Assembly (NCBI GenBank): GCA_049306095.1
Contig: JBAQPU010000057.1
Location: 1 to 64,000, forward strand
DNA: 64,000 nucleotides
Reading direction: 5' to 3'
DNA from: UBA2336 sp049306095
GTDB taxonomy: Bacteria > Bacteroidota > Bacteroidia > Cytophagales > Cyclobacteriaceae
Shown here in pieces: positions 52,215-60,879 of this stretch. Made by a program: the position numbers and the translations under genes. The notes under the pieces were generated by a model that searched no databases, was not told the origin of the DNA, and saw nothing but the letters and a program-made list of their open reading frames with translations. The first letter of the stretch is position 1. Each line of letters begins with the position of its first letter.

Positions 52215-52408
52215 GCCTTATCCTCTTCTGTGGAATTCCACTCCTGTAATGCCTGCTCACTGGCCAAATGGGTTATCACTGAATCATCTTCCTTTACCTT
52301 TACCTTTACCTTTTTCTGTTTTAGAAAAAGAACAAAATCATATAATTCATCCAGAAATTTTTCAGGTACTCTCTTTATTTCTTCAGCCAGTTGATCACGC
52401 GTAATCAT
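52199..52408 (-). CDS. DUF2281-type antitoxin
   Basis: A 69-residue protein pairing with the MazF/PemK toxin. The N-terminal AEEIKRVPEKFLDELYDFVLFLKQK is the DUF2281/antitoxin-like helix; the acidic C-terminus (WNSTEEDKAWKHL) is typical of the toxin-neutralising tail. In between, a KVKVKVK stretch is coded by three CCTTTA units plus CCTTTT on the plus strand. It starts seven bases after the batA stop and overlaps the toxin start by 16 bases. Confidence 0.85.
   Translation of the reverse strand: MITRDQLAEEIKRVPEKFLDELYDFVLFLKQKKVKVKVKEDDSVITHLASEQALQEWNSTEEDKAWKHL
52291..52314. repeat. Hexamer repeat in the antitoxin gene
   Basis: Three copies of CCTTTA followed by CCTTTT, coding the KVKVKVK linker in the antitoxin. 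A six-base unit keeps the frame if copies are gained or lost, so it would change linker length rather than turn the gene off. Confidence 0.7.
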
Positions 52409-52415
52409 TCCGGTG

Positions 52416-54413
52416 TTATTTAAAAAAGCGAATTAACAGTATTTCCACCAGCAGGAAGAAAAGTGCCATTACCAGGGCATATTTCCACAAGGGTGTCCCC
52501 AAATATCTTGCTTTTATTTCGTTACTGAAAGCCTCTTCCGAATTTGCTTTAAAGATGCTGATGCCCGAAGGATTTCCAAGTCGCACCTTTATTTCTTCCC
52601 CGGTGAATTGCATCAACAACGACTCGTATTTGTTAAGGTTGAAGGCCAACTCTCCAATGGTGTCATGTTCATGCACAACGTTATAAAATCCTGCATTCAT
52701 TGCCAGTCGGGGTAATTCCATCATAACCTGATCGGACAGTTTGCGCTGACCCGGCACAATTTCCTGCTCGCCTGAAAGTTTTAACGGCTGTTCACCGGCC
52801 AGGCTATCGAAGCGCAGGCTAATAAAAGAATCGTTTAAGGAATAGTAAGGCTTTATTTCACTTCTTTTCCCAGCAGCTGCCATGCGGTACATCACCGGAA
52901 CAAACAAGGCCGAATTATGAAAAGAAGTAAATGCATTATCGAGCGGAGAGGCCAACACATACAACTTCCCCGTTTGATTAAACACCGATAAAAACGGTTG
53001 TTCGTTTCTAAAGGTAAGTATAGCCGAGCGGTCGGCTCCCCAACTGATTCGCGGAGCAGCTTGCGGCATTTGCAATCGTACTGATCGTTCTTCAAATACA
53101 TTTTCGAAAAACGGATTGTTGAAATCAGGATCATCCAACTCGCTCATGGTCGATTCCTGAACTACCTGCATGGCCGGAAGTCTTAATAAATTCCGGTACG
53201 AAACCGGATCGGGATTTGGGCCCGGAATAACCAGGAGCGATCCACCATCACTTACGAAAGTCCGCAGCCATCCTGAAAGAGATGCATCAAACAGGTTCAA
53301 TCCGTTGGCAATCACCAAATCTGCCTCCGCCAATAAACTGTAATTGACATTGCCGGCCGTAAACGACCGGAATGAAAACACCTGCCTGTTGCCAAACACG
53401 TTTTCAACTGGGCTTACTCCCCCATTTTCTTTAATCTCGATTACCCGAATCTTTTCGTTGAAGTTAAATGACAGGAAAAACTCATTATCAAAACTAACGG
53501 GGTAATCATTAAAGCTGATGGTGGTCCGGCTGATGCCCTGTAACCCTGTGGGAAGGTCAAAGGAAATTTGTGCTGTACCGCGTGCAGCAATATTGATGGA
53601 GCTGGTTCCGGTTTGCGTTCCATTCACACTAACCTTTACCAGCAATTGTTCCACTGCCCGGTCGCCTTCGTTTCGCAGGCGCACATGCAGCGTGTTTTTT
53701 TCACCGCCAACTACAAATGGATTTTCGAGATAGGCTGTATCTATAAAAATATTCGTACCGGTTTGAAAAGCCATCGGTACCAGGTGCCAGCGTTGGTTAG
53801 AATCAAACAAGGATGGTTCGAGCCGGCCAACTGTTGATTGCTGAAAATCAGAGATCCAAAAAACTTCATTCGAGGTTTCCTCCTTCGATTGAAACCGATC
53901 TTTTATCTCACGCATGGTCCGACTGATGGGTGAGAGGCGCAACTGACTCAGCAAGTCTCCGATTTCTGCCTTCGTTTTATAGGTATTGGAGAAGGGAGCA
54001 AAGTCGTTCGTAATTAGTTTGTAACGACTATCGGCCGGAAAGATTTCAATCACCTGGCGGGCATACCCGATGGCAGCATCAAGAGCGCGTGTTTTCTCTC
54101 CTACCTGCACAGACATACTCAGGGAGTTATCGAGGTATATTGAAATATTTCTGTTGTTAGAAAATTGTTCAGTTGCAGGAATAATGGGTTGTGCAAAAGT
54201 TAATACAAGGAACAATAGAAATAATAAGCGTGCAGCAAGAATCAGGTAGTGCTTCAGTTTACGCTTGGCGCTGGTGGCCTCCTGTACCTGGCGAAGAAAC
54301 CGATTGGTTGAAAAAAATATTCGCTGGGTCTTTCTGAAATTAAAAAGATGGATGATGATGGGTATGGAAAGAGCGGTTAATGCCCATAAAAATGAAGGAT
54401 ACAGAAAACTCAT
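52416..54413 (-). CDS. BatA/aerotolerance-type membrane protein
   Basis: A 665-residue protein. An N-terminal BatA domain (about 1-80) has two membrane helices and LYPSFLWALTALSIPIIIHLFNFRK. A VWA-like region (about 85-200) with the metal-site motif LDNSLSMSV follows, then a long beta-rich periplasmic region (about 220-630) and a C-terminal membrane helix (about 640-662). BatA-type proteins in Bacteroidota are linked with aerotolerance or envelope maintenance, but the molecular role is not clear. It is the first gene of the batA-TA-dihydroorotase-DUF4199-GT2 run. Confidence 0.88.
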   Translation of the reverse strand: MSFLYPSFLWALTALSIPIIIHLFNFRKTQRIFFSTNRFLRQVQEATSAKRKLKHYLILAARLLFLLFLVLTFAQPIIPATEQFSNNRNISIYLDNSLSMSVQVGEKTRALDAAIGYARQVIEIFPADSRYKLITNDFAPFSNTYKTKAEIGDLLSQLRLSPISRTMREIKDRFQSKEETSNEVFWISDFQQSTVGRLEPSLFDSNQRWHLVPMAFQTGTNIFIDTAYLENPFVVGGEKNTLHVRLRNEGDRAVEQLLVKVSVNGTQTGTSSINIAARGTAQISFDLPTGLQGISRTTISFNDYPVSFDNEFFLSFNFNEKIRVIEIKENGGVSPVENVFGNRQVFSFRSFTAGNVNYSLLAEADLVIANGLNLFDASLSGWLRTFVSDGGSLLVIPGPNPDPVSYRNLLRLPAMQVVQESTMSELDDPDFNNPFFENVFEERSVRLQMPQAAPRISWGADRSAILTFRNEQPFLSVFNQTGKLYVLASPLDNAFTSFHNSALFVPVMYRMAAAGKRSEIKPYYSLNDSFISLRFDSLAGEQPLKLSGEQEIVPGQRKLSDQVMMELPRLAMNAGFYNVVHEHDTIGELAFNLNKYESLLMQFTGEEIKVRLGNPSGISIFKANSEEAFSNEIKARYLGTPLWKYALVMALFFLLVEILLIRFFK

Positions 54414-54459
54414 CCCCGCAATTTACGATTTAGACCGTATGATGTTACGGGAATTTGAT

Positions 54460-54525
54460 GAGGGGTACTCCTACCCTATTCCCCACTCCCTGCGGGAGAG
54501 GAGTGTCTGCAGGACGGGGTGAGGA
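54460..54525. repeat. GC-rich palindromic intergenic element
   Basis: Arms CACTCC/GGAGTG with a ten-base loop sit in a C-then-G-biased 65-base segment ending GGGGTGAGG. Only one copy is in the window, but its style suggests a dispersed intergenic element. It lies upstream of batA. Confidence 0.35.
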
Positions 54526-54531
54526 AATAAA

Positions 54532-54569
54532 AAAGTCACCTCGGCAATCCAAGGTGACTTTCTTTTTTT
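54532..54569. terminator. Bidirectional Rho-independent terminator between ssb and batA
   Basis: A 10-bp stem AAAGTCACCT/AGGTGACTTT with a ten-base loop has T-rich tracts on both strands. It ends the ssb transcript and would also block reading into it from the other side. Confidence 0.8.
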
Positions 54570-54595
54570 ATGCTCGAGATTTTGATCCCCGGGGG

Positions 54596-54638
54596 TCTCA
54601 CGGCAACCATTCGGTGAGATCGCGGCACAAAGGCCGCG
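54596..54638 (-). promoter_or_regulatory. Tandem hairpins after ssb
   Basis: Two perfect 6-bp hairpins (CGCGGC/GCCGCG and TCTCAC/GTGAGA) lie seven bases past the ssb stop. They lack T-runs and precede the proper terminator, so they may stabilise the 3' end of the mRNA. Confidence 0.4.
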
Positions 54639-54644
54639 AAGAGT

Positions 54645-54977
54645 TTACTTCCCGCCCAGCATGAGCATATCGCTCACGTTGATCTCAGTGATGTAGCGCT
54701 TCTCACCTTTGTCTGTTTCGTAATCGCGGTGTACAAGCCGGCCTTCAACCGCGATCTCCTGCCCTTTCTTCAGATACTTCTCGGCTACATCCGCTAACTT
54801 GCCCCAGATCACAATGTTGTGCCACTGCGTGTCTTCCACCTTTTCGCCTTTCGCGTTCTTGTACGAATCGGATGTAGCGATGGAAAAAGATGCCTTCTTC
54901 TTTTCGCCAAACGATTTCACTTCCGGGTCTTTACCTAACCGACCAATCAACTGCACGCTGTTTCTTAAACTTTTCAT
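54645..54977 (-). CDS. ssb: Short single-stranded DNA-binding protein without acidic tip
   Basis: A 110-residue OB-fold SSB. MKSLRNSVQLIGRLGKDPEVK, WHNIVIWGKLADVAEKYLKKG and EVNVSD-like ending match the family core. It stops at DMLMLGGK, with no Gly/Pro-rich tail or DDDIPF tip, through which normal SSBs recruit repair and replication proteins. It is probably an accessory SSB, and the main one should be elsewhere. The frame is open 14 codons upstream; ATG 54977 gives the canonical start. It is divergent from a zinc-finger gene across phased 10-bp repeats. Confidence 0.9.
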   Translation of the reverse strand: MKSLRNSVQLIGRLGKDPEVKSFGEKKKASFSIATSDSYKNAKGEKVEDTQWHNIVIWGKLADVAEKYLKKGQEIAVEGRLVHRDYETDKGEKRYITEINVSDMLMLGGK

Positions 54978-55118
54978 AACTGTATAATTTATTTGGTTTA
55001 ACATACTTACCTGTGTCACGCTTCCAGTCTTGCCTGAGGGGTCGAACCTTGCTGAGCGAAGCCGAAGCGTTGACGATGCAAAGGTGTGGTAAGAAAAAAG
55101 CGATAGTCGTATGGTAAT

Positions 55119-55160
55119 CGTTTACTTTCGTTTATATTCGTTTGTAAACGTTTGTAAACG
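55119..55160. repeat. Helically phased 10-bp repeats between ssb and zinc-finger gene
   Basis: CGTTT recurs at 55119, 55129, 55139 and 55149, exactly every ten bases, the last two units being CGTTTGTAAA and leading into CG at 55159. Each CGTTTGTAAACG is an inverted repeat with a two-base centre. It could be an operator for a cooperative repressor or an iteron-like array. Confidence 0.72.
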
Positions 55161-55190
55161 GATATTGAAATCCATAAAAACAGTGAAATC

Positions 55191-55553
55191 ATGCCAAAAA
55201 ATGAGGAAAAAGTATGTTTGGAATGCGGGGAAAAAATCAAAGGCCGGATGGATAAAAAATTCTGCTCCGACCAATGCCGCATCGGTTATAACAACAAACT
55301 GAACAGCGATGAGACTAATTATGTGCGTAATGTGAACAACATTTTGCGTAAAAACAGGCGTATCTTAATCGATTTAAACCCAAAGGGAAAAACACAGGTA
55401 AACCGGAACAAGCTTAACGACAAAGGTTTTGATTTCATGTATTACACCAATACCTATACAACCAAGGAGGGAGGGGTGTACAAATTCTGCTATGAACAAG
55501 GATACCTGGAAATTGAGAAAGACCGTTTTCTGCTGGTAGCACGCGAAGTGTGA
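55191..55553 (+). CDS. Zinc-ribbon hypothetical protein
   Basis: A 120-residue protein. The first 32 residues form a four-cysteine zinc ribbon: Cys9 and Cys12 in VCLECGE, Cys25 and Cys29 in FCSDQC. The rest is a basic helical middle (ILRKNRRILIDLNPKGKTQVNR) and a beta-rich C-terminus (FDFMYYTNTYTTKEGGVYKF). No membrane helix. Divergent from ssb over a phased repeat, so it may be its regulator or a DNA-associated partner. That role is inferred from position only. Confidence 0.78.
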   Translation: MPKNEEKVCLECGEKIKGRMDKKFCSDQCRIGYNNKLNSDETNYVRNVNNILRKNRRILIDLNPKGKTQVNRNKLNDKGFDFMYYTNTYTTKEGGVYKFCYEQGYLEIEKDRFLLVAREV

Positions 55554-55583
55554 TTCTATTTGTTTACTTTAAAAAAGATACTG

Positions 55584-57131
55584 ATGCGCACACTTACATC
55601 CCTTATTTTTTTCGTTTCGCTGATTTCGTACGGGCAGCCAGCACCCAACATACTCTACATCATGAGCGATGATCACGATGCGGACGCCATCAGTGCGTAC
55701 AGTAAAAAATTTATTCAAACGCCTAATTTGGACAGGCTCGCCAATGAAGGAATAAAATTTACACGTGCTTTTGTCGGTAATTCAATTTGCTCGCCTGCCC
55801 GCGCTACATTGCTTACTGGTCAGCATTCGCATAAAAACGGAATCATTGACAATCGCATCCATTTCGATTCCGCCATGGTTACACTACCCAAACTCCTGCG
55901 GGCAGCCGGATACCAAACGGCTGTCATTGGCAAGTGGCACTTACACTCCAATCCTTCCGGGTTTGATTACTGGAAAGTTGTGCCCGGCCAGGGACTTTAT
56001 GTTAACCCGCGCTTTATTGAAATGTCGGGGAAGACTGTAACACAGGAAGGGTATGCCACAGACGTGATCACAGATGAAGCCATTCAGTGGCTGAAGCAAC
56101 GTGACACCTCCAAACCATTTTTATTATTACTGCACCACAAAGCACCGCATCGCTATTTTCTTCCTAAGCTCACGCACCTCGAAGCCTTTCACACAAAAAA
56201 ATTTCCAGAACCCGAAACTCTCTATGCTGATACTGCCAACCGTGGCAAGGCCTGGGAAAAGCAAACCATGAGTATTCTGCACGACATGCAATTGTGCAGC
56301 GACCTGAAAGTTGATCCTGAATATTTAAAGGACATTGCTGAATACAAGCCAGATTCGACACAGGGTGCCTACTATCACGCCATTATGAACCGTATTCCTG
56401 AGAATGAGAGAATCCGGTATAAAGAGATCTATTCAGAGCGAGGAAAATTGCTTCAACGTTTAAAACCACAAGGAAAGGAATTATTGAAATACAAATTTCA
56501 GTGGTACCTGCAGGACTACCTTGCATGCGTTGCTTCCATCGATGAAAACATTGGAAGAATTCTCGATTATCTCGATCAGCAGAACCTCACCAACCAAACG
56601 GCTGTCATCTACACCAGCGACCAGGGATTTTACATGGGTGAGAACGGCTGGTTCGATAAACGATTTGCCTATGATGTATCCATGCAAACGCCCTTGCTCA
56701 TGCGATGGCCCGGTAAGATAAAACCCGGTTCGGTAAGCAATACGATGGTGCAAAATATTGATTATGCTCCTACCCTTCTTGACATCGCGGGACAGCCTGT
56801 ACCCTCCTGGATGGATGGGTTGAGTTTAAAGTCGGTAATCACCGGAAAGCAAAAGCAATTACCCCGCAAGTACCTGTATTATCATTACTATGAATATGGA
56901 AGAGATCATACCGTTATTCCACACCTTGCTGTTCGGGGGTATGATTTCAAATTGATTTATTTCTATACGGTAAATGAATGGGAACTGTACGATTTAAAAG
57001 CCGACCCACAAGAACAGAAAAACCTGATTCAATCTGCGGGACATCAGAAAATTGTAGTGCAAATGAAAAATGAGTTAATGAAACTCCGCGATCAATATGA
57101 TGACCATGAAGTGGCCGGTGAACTTAAGTGA
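55584..57131 (+). CDS. Exported sulfatase
   Basis: A 515-residue sulfatase with signal peptide (about 1-17). The calcium-binding acidic pair (Asp29/30 in MSDDHD), the formylglycine site Cys69 in CSPARATLLTG (CxPxR), and the later TSDQGFYMGENGWFDKR segment are all present. Cys69 needs oxidation by an anaerobic or FGE-type maturase encoded elsewhere. It should remove sulfate esters from carbohydrates in the periplasm. The frame can open at a TTG at 55560; ATG 55584 gives the signal peptide. A DUF4421 protein follows 15 bases later. Confidence 0.93.
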   Translation: MRTLTSLIFFVSLISYGQPAPNILYIMSDDHDADAISAYSKKFIQTPNLDRLANEGIKFTRAFVGNSICSPARATLLTGQHSHKNGIIDNRIHFDSAMVTLPKLLRAAGYQTAVIGKWHLHSNPSGFDYWKVVPGQGLYVNPRFIEMSGKTVTQEGYATDVITDEAIQWLKQRDTSKPFLLLLHHKAPHRYFLPKLTHLEAFHTKKFPEPETLYADTANRGKAWEKQTMSILHDMQLCSDLKVDPEYLKDIAEYKPDSTQGAYYHAIMNRIPENERIRYKEIYSERGKLLQRLKPQGKELLKYKFQWYLQDYLACVASIDENIGRILDYLDQQNLTNQTAVIYTSDQGFYMGENGWFDKRFAYDVSMQTPLLMRWPGKIKPGSVSNTMVQNIDYAPTLLDIAGQPVPSWMDGLSLKSVITGKQKQLPRKYLYYHYYEYGRDHTVIPHLAVRGYDFKLIYFYTVNEWELYDLKADPQEQKNLIQSAGHQKIVVQMKNELMKLRDQYDDHEVAGELK

Positions 57132-57146
57132 ATCTGAAAACTAGCG

Positions 57147-58175
57147 ATGACAATAATTTTTTTCACAAGATCAATCGGCATGATAGCCGGTTTAACCCTA
57201 TTACTCAACACCAATTGTTTTTGCCAGGTCACTCAGGATTTAGTCGTGCTTGCTGATGCAGATTCGGCCTATGTTAGAAAACACTTCTTAAAAAATGATT
57301 TTCGTTTGTTTTATGGAGGACAAGGCAATAACCTGGCATTAGGATCTAAACGTGATGATGAAACACAACTGAACGGAAATTTATACGCGAACACCAACGA
57401 CTATATCGGCCTCGGAATTACCTACAAGTGGCTGGATGGTGACTTGAGCTTTGCGCTTCCCGGCACGACTTATCTGAAAGAAGAACGATCGAACCTCACA
57501 CAACTCAAATTAGGGATAAGTTACACGCAACGTAAACTGGCGTTTCGGGCTTATTACAGCGATAGCAAGGGAGTTGTAGTTTCCGATGCAAATAATGAGT
57601 TTCAAAGCGAACCCTCTCTGCACGAAGTAAAGTTTGGTTTGCACGTTACCTACTTGTTTAATGCTTCGAAATATTCTTACCGGGCATCCATGTACCAATC
57701 AGAATACCAACTAAAAACGGCCGGATCGTTTTTACTGCGTGCAGAACCTTTCTACCGAAAACTTGGCACAACCAGTGGCAGCATGATTCCTCCAGCCTAT
57801 GATCTTCCGGCTCGGTTTGGTGAGCAGGCAGGTTTAGAGTACATAAAAGCTCCCGGATTACTGATATTCCCTGGCTATGGAATCAACTTTGTTATTTCTC
57901 ATTCACGATTTTTTATTTCACCGGTTCTTTTTGCGGGCATAGGCCTTGCCCGGAATATGTATAAAACCACGAATGATAAGGGTAGTTTCTCCAGCATTGA
58001 ATATGCAGGTAACTTTACGCTCAATACCGGCTACAATGGTAGTCGTCACTATTTAAAAATTCAACTTAATTGGTCAGCGGGGTACACGTTGCTGAATCCG
58101 ACCTATCTCACTAATTCAAATCTGACTGTGTTGTTTACTGCAGGTATTCGGTTCCGAGATATAAAAGGACTATAA
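57147..58175 (+). CDS. DUF4421 outer-membrane beta-barrel-like protein
   Basis: A 342-residue exported protein with a signal peptide (about 1-26) and a series of amphipathic beta strands ending with LTVLFTAGIRFRDIKGL. Strands such as YIGLGITYKWLDGDLSFALP and HYLKIQLNWSAGYTLL suggest an outer-membrane barrel. The DUF4421 label comes from length, start and strand pattern. Co-transcription with the sulfatase (15-base gap) hints at a role in binding or moving its substrate, which is an inference. Confidence 0.82.
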   Translation: MTIIFFTRSIGMIAGLTLLLNTNCFCQVTQDLVVLADADSAYVRKHFLKNDFRLFYGGQGNNLALGSKRDDETQLNGNLYANTNDYIGLGITYKWLDGDLSFALPGTTYLKEERSNLTQLKLGISYTQRKLAFRAYYSDSKGVVVSDANNEFQSEPSLHEVKFGLHVTYLFNASKYSYRASMYQSEYQLKTAGSFLLRAEPFYRKLGTTSGSMIPPAYDLPARFGEQAGLEYIKAPGLLIFPGYGINFVISHSRFFISPVLFAGIGLARNMYKTTNDKGSFSSIEYAGNFTLNTGYNGSRHYLKIQLNWSAGYTLLNPTYLTNSNLTVLFTAGIRFRDIKGL

Positions 58176-58190
58176 AAATTTCTCTTCCAT

Positions 58191-58985
58191 CTAATGGAGC
58201 AACGAATCAATCCTTAAAAACACATATTCCCTTCTCTGCAACTCTGTCAACAAGGCATCCAACTTTGCATAAAACTTATCCGTTCTGCGCGGGTTCGTTC
58301 CGATATGAATCAACAGAATAAATCCATTCAGACCATTTGAGCTTTTTTGTTCATATTCTATGATCGACTGATAAATTTCTTCTGAACTTCGGTAGCTTTT
58401 ACCCATGTCCGGAAAGGTGTAATCGGCAGTGGAGCGTGTGCCCGGTGTGAAGTTGACCAGGTGCAAGCCCAACTCTGTTGTCCACTTTACAATTTCGGCA
58501 TTGTACCATTCAAAAGGCGGAAGAAACCACGGAGCATTTTTCTTTTTGATTCCAACCTCCGCCATTCGTTTGTAATTCATCAACAGGTCAGCGTTAAACG
58601 CATCTTGTGTTACTAACAAGCTATCGCGCTTTGTCCATGGGGCATACAATAAATGTTTGTCGGAGTGAGCGCCCAAATAATGTCCTTCCTTTTTTAGGCC
58701 GCGGATGAGGGATTGAAATTCTTTATTCGAATAGAAATTTCCTGTCAGGAAAAAAGAAGCGTTGATTTTATGCCTCGATAATGTTTTACGGATAACATCG
58801 CCACCATCAGCAAATTCATCTCCGGTAAACACCAACGCAATTTCTTTCAGGGTTGTATCACCCCGAATAATTGCTCCATATTGATCGATGATTACATTTT
58901 TCTGAGCAATGCTGTTTATATAGAAAAACAGCCCAACCCAAATCAACATGAAAACCTTAACCCATGCTGTGATTGAGCGGTTCAT
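58191..58985 (-). CDS. Divergent polysaccharide deacetylase (NodB fold)
   Basis: A 264-residue exported protein with signal anchor (about 8-27). The NodB-homology motifs are altered: the usual TFDDG is FTGDEFADGG (about 53-62), while the metal histidines His107 and His111 in AHSDKH are kept. The C-terminal FILLIHIGTNP provides the last motif. It could deacetylate an oligosaccharide or peptidoglycan. Its start overlaps the stop of the GH9 cellulase by four bases, so the two enzymes are made together and probably act on the same glycan. Confidence 0.85.
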   Translation of the reverse strand: MNRSITAWVKVFMLIWVGLFFYINSIAQKNVIIDQYGAIIRGDTTLKEIALVFTGDEFADGGDVIRKTLSRHKINASFFLTGNFYSNKEFQSLIRGLKKEGHYLGAHSDKHLLYAPWTKRDSLLVTQDAFNADLLMNYKRMAEVGIKKKNAPWFLPPFEWYNAEIVKWTTELGLHLVNFTPGTRSTADYTFPDMGKSYRSSEEIYQSIIEYEQKSSNGLNGFILLIHIGTNPRRTDKFYAKLDALLTELQRREYVFLRIDSLLH

Positions 58986-60769
58986 TTTTTATCGGCCAAA
59001 TAGGCCATCAGCATAATAGCACAGGCTGTGCCATCCATGGTAGGCTCGTTGGTAGAATAATCACCAATGTCATCGTGATAAACCACGTACGAATTTTGGA
59101 AAGCGGCATAGGCATCTTCACGGGTCAGGTGAATACCCTTCAAACTCTTATAAATGTTTGCATAGATGGGGCCATCAACCAAACCACCCGGCACTTCTTT
59201 CTTTGTCAGCGCCCAGGTACTGGTATGCACATCGTGTGGGTACGGGCCGTTCGCAGGAATGTTCATAAACATGCTCACACCCCAGGGGTTTCGGCCCAAC
59301 AACCAATCGCGCATGCCCAGCAGGTACGCGTGGTATTGAACATCGCCCGTCATTTTTTCGTAGAGCATTATTTGCAACACCAGGTCAACCAGCAAATTAT
59401 TAGAGCACCAGATAAATGGAACTCCGTTTTGAAAAGCGTTTTTACCTGCACGCTTCAGCGTTTTTTCAATACCATTTCGATAATAGCCGGCAAGTTTCTT
59501 TTTAAAGTCATCCTCAACCAGGTTATACAACGAGAAGTGCGCGATATTCAGAAACGGGTAATGCTGATAATGAGAAGTTGTATCGTTTTGTATCCATGAT
59601 AATTCGCCCGTGAGTTCTGCGTAACGTTTGGCATCGGCCAGGTACTCGGGCTTACCGGTGGCGCGGAATAATTCCGCTGCTGCCCACTCCATGTCATCTG
59701 TCCAGGTATCTTCATTGTAGCGATAGGGTGCACCATACGAATTGCCTTGCTGATACCCTTCCTGCTTTTTGCCCATGGCGTAAAGTTCTTCCGCAGCTTT
59801 CAAACATTTCAACGCGTACGCTTCGTCCATATTTTTATTCTTCCATACCTGGTAGCCAAGCGCCATAGCGGCTGATGACCTTCCGGCCAGGTTAGCAATG
59901 CCGGTTGCCTGACTTTTATACCTACCCAACCCCTGTGGTTTACCCGTAGCAAAATAGGCTACACGGTATGAATCTTTTCCCCATCCATAGTTACTCGGAT
60001 CGTATTCCGAAAGTTTCCATCCCACGTGGTCGCGGTCATCGCCAACCTGATGGATGAGTTGATCGGGTGCCGGATGTAATTTGTGAATCCAGTCTAAACC
60101 CCAGCGGGCTTCATCCAGCACATCTGCCATTCCATTGGCTATTGGTTGACCGAGGTCATTCACGACATCGGAAAACGCCTCCGGAAACTGCTGATAGCTC
60201 ATCAGCATCCTGGCCGTAGCGTTGCTTCCGGTAATCAGGTATTTTAATTGATCACCGGCATCGTGCCACCCACCGGAAACATCGATGTAGGTGGAGTCTT
60301 TCATGGGGCCATCCATTACACGGCCATCTTTTTGGTGGCACTCGGCATCGAAGAAGGGGTTATACCCACAGCGTTGCTGTTGCATAAACCCGATCAACAA
60401 ATCAGGATAGTGGGCGTAAAGATCATTACCAACAAAAACTGTGTGATCTTGTAACTTAATATTCCTGATTTTAATTTTATATGTGCCCGGCTTATTCAAT
60501 GCCGAGAAATCGAGTTCGTAGTAATATTTAAAGGGGCCGTATCCGGGAGCTTTCGAGGCGACTATCTTCCCAGTCAATACTTTTTTGTTGGATTCCTTTT
60601 CAAGAATGGTAAAAGAACCTTTCAGCGCTTTTTGCGAAAATGCAACACCTGTCTTGGCATCAGTGGAGTGATAGCCGGCAAGATTGATTCTTACGTGCGC
60701 ATCCTGTGATTGCGCCAATGGCAAACCCAAAAAGCACATCAGGGAAAAAGTAAAAAGTTTAGTCTTCAT
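58982..60769 (-). CDS. Glycoside hydrolase family 9 (endoglucanase-like)
   Basis: A 595-residue exported enzyme. Signal peptide (about 1-21), an N-terminal Ig-like CelD_N domain (about 25-113), and an alpha-barrel GH9 catalytic domain. The catalytic base Asp170 and Asp173 are in GGWHDAGDQLKY, and the acid Glu575 in YSTNEPTMDG. DWLLGRNPWGVSMF also matches. GH9 enzymes cut beta-1,4-glucans or related glycans. It has no T9SS tail, so it should be periplasmic. It is coupled to the deacetylase by a four-base overlap. Confidence 0.94.
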   Translation of the reverse strand: MKTKLFTFSLMCFLGLPLAQSQDAHVRINLAGYHSTDAKTGVAFSQKALKGSFTILEKESNKKVLTGKIVASKAPGYGPFKYYYELDFSALNKPGTYKIKIRNIKLQDHTVFVGNDLYAHYPDLLIGFMQQQRCGYNPFFDAECHQKDGRVMDGPMKDSTYIDVSGGWHDAGDQLKYLITGSNATARMLMSYQQFPEAFSDVVNDLGQPIANGMADVLDEARWGLDWIHKLHPAPDQLIHQVGDDRDHVGWKLSEYDPSNYGWGKDSYRVAYFATGKPQGLGRYKSQATGIANLAGRSSAAMALGYQVWKNKNMDEAYALKCLKAAEELYAMGKKQEGYQQGNSYGAPYRYNEDTWTDDMEWAAAELFRATGKPEYLADAKRYAELTGELSWIQNDTTSHYQHYPFLNIAHFSLYNLVEDDFKKKLAGYYRNGIEKTLKRAGKNAFQNGVPFIWCSNNLLVDLVLQIMLYEKMTGDVQYHAYLLGMRDWLLGRNPWGVSMFMNIPANGPYPHDVHTSTWALTKKEVPGGLVDGPIYANIYKSLKGIHLTREDAYAAFQNSYVVYHDDIGDYSTNEPTMDGTACAIMLMAYLADKK

Positions 60770-60879
60770 AATGAATTAATGTGTGGTGCAAGGTCAAGTC
60801 GTCTTACGAAACGCTTCATTTTTTTAAAAAAAACAACTTGTCGCTAACACCCCGACTATCACCTACGGCCCATTCTTTC

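Noticed and set aside
50085..54413. Phage or mobile-element origin for the batA-TA operon
   Set aside because: No integrase, transposase, att-like repeats or composition shift could be seen; only the TA module hints at transfer.
58973..59599. 208-residue plus-strand ORF
   Set aside because: It is antisense to the GH9 gene, which has intact catalytic motifs over the same bases.
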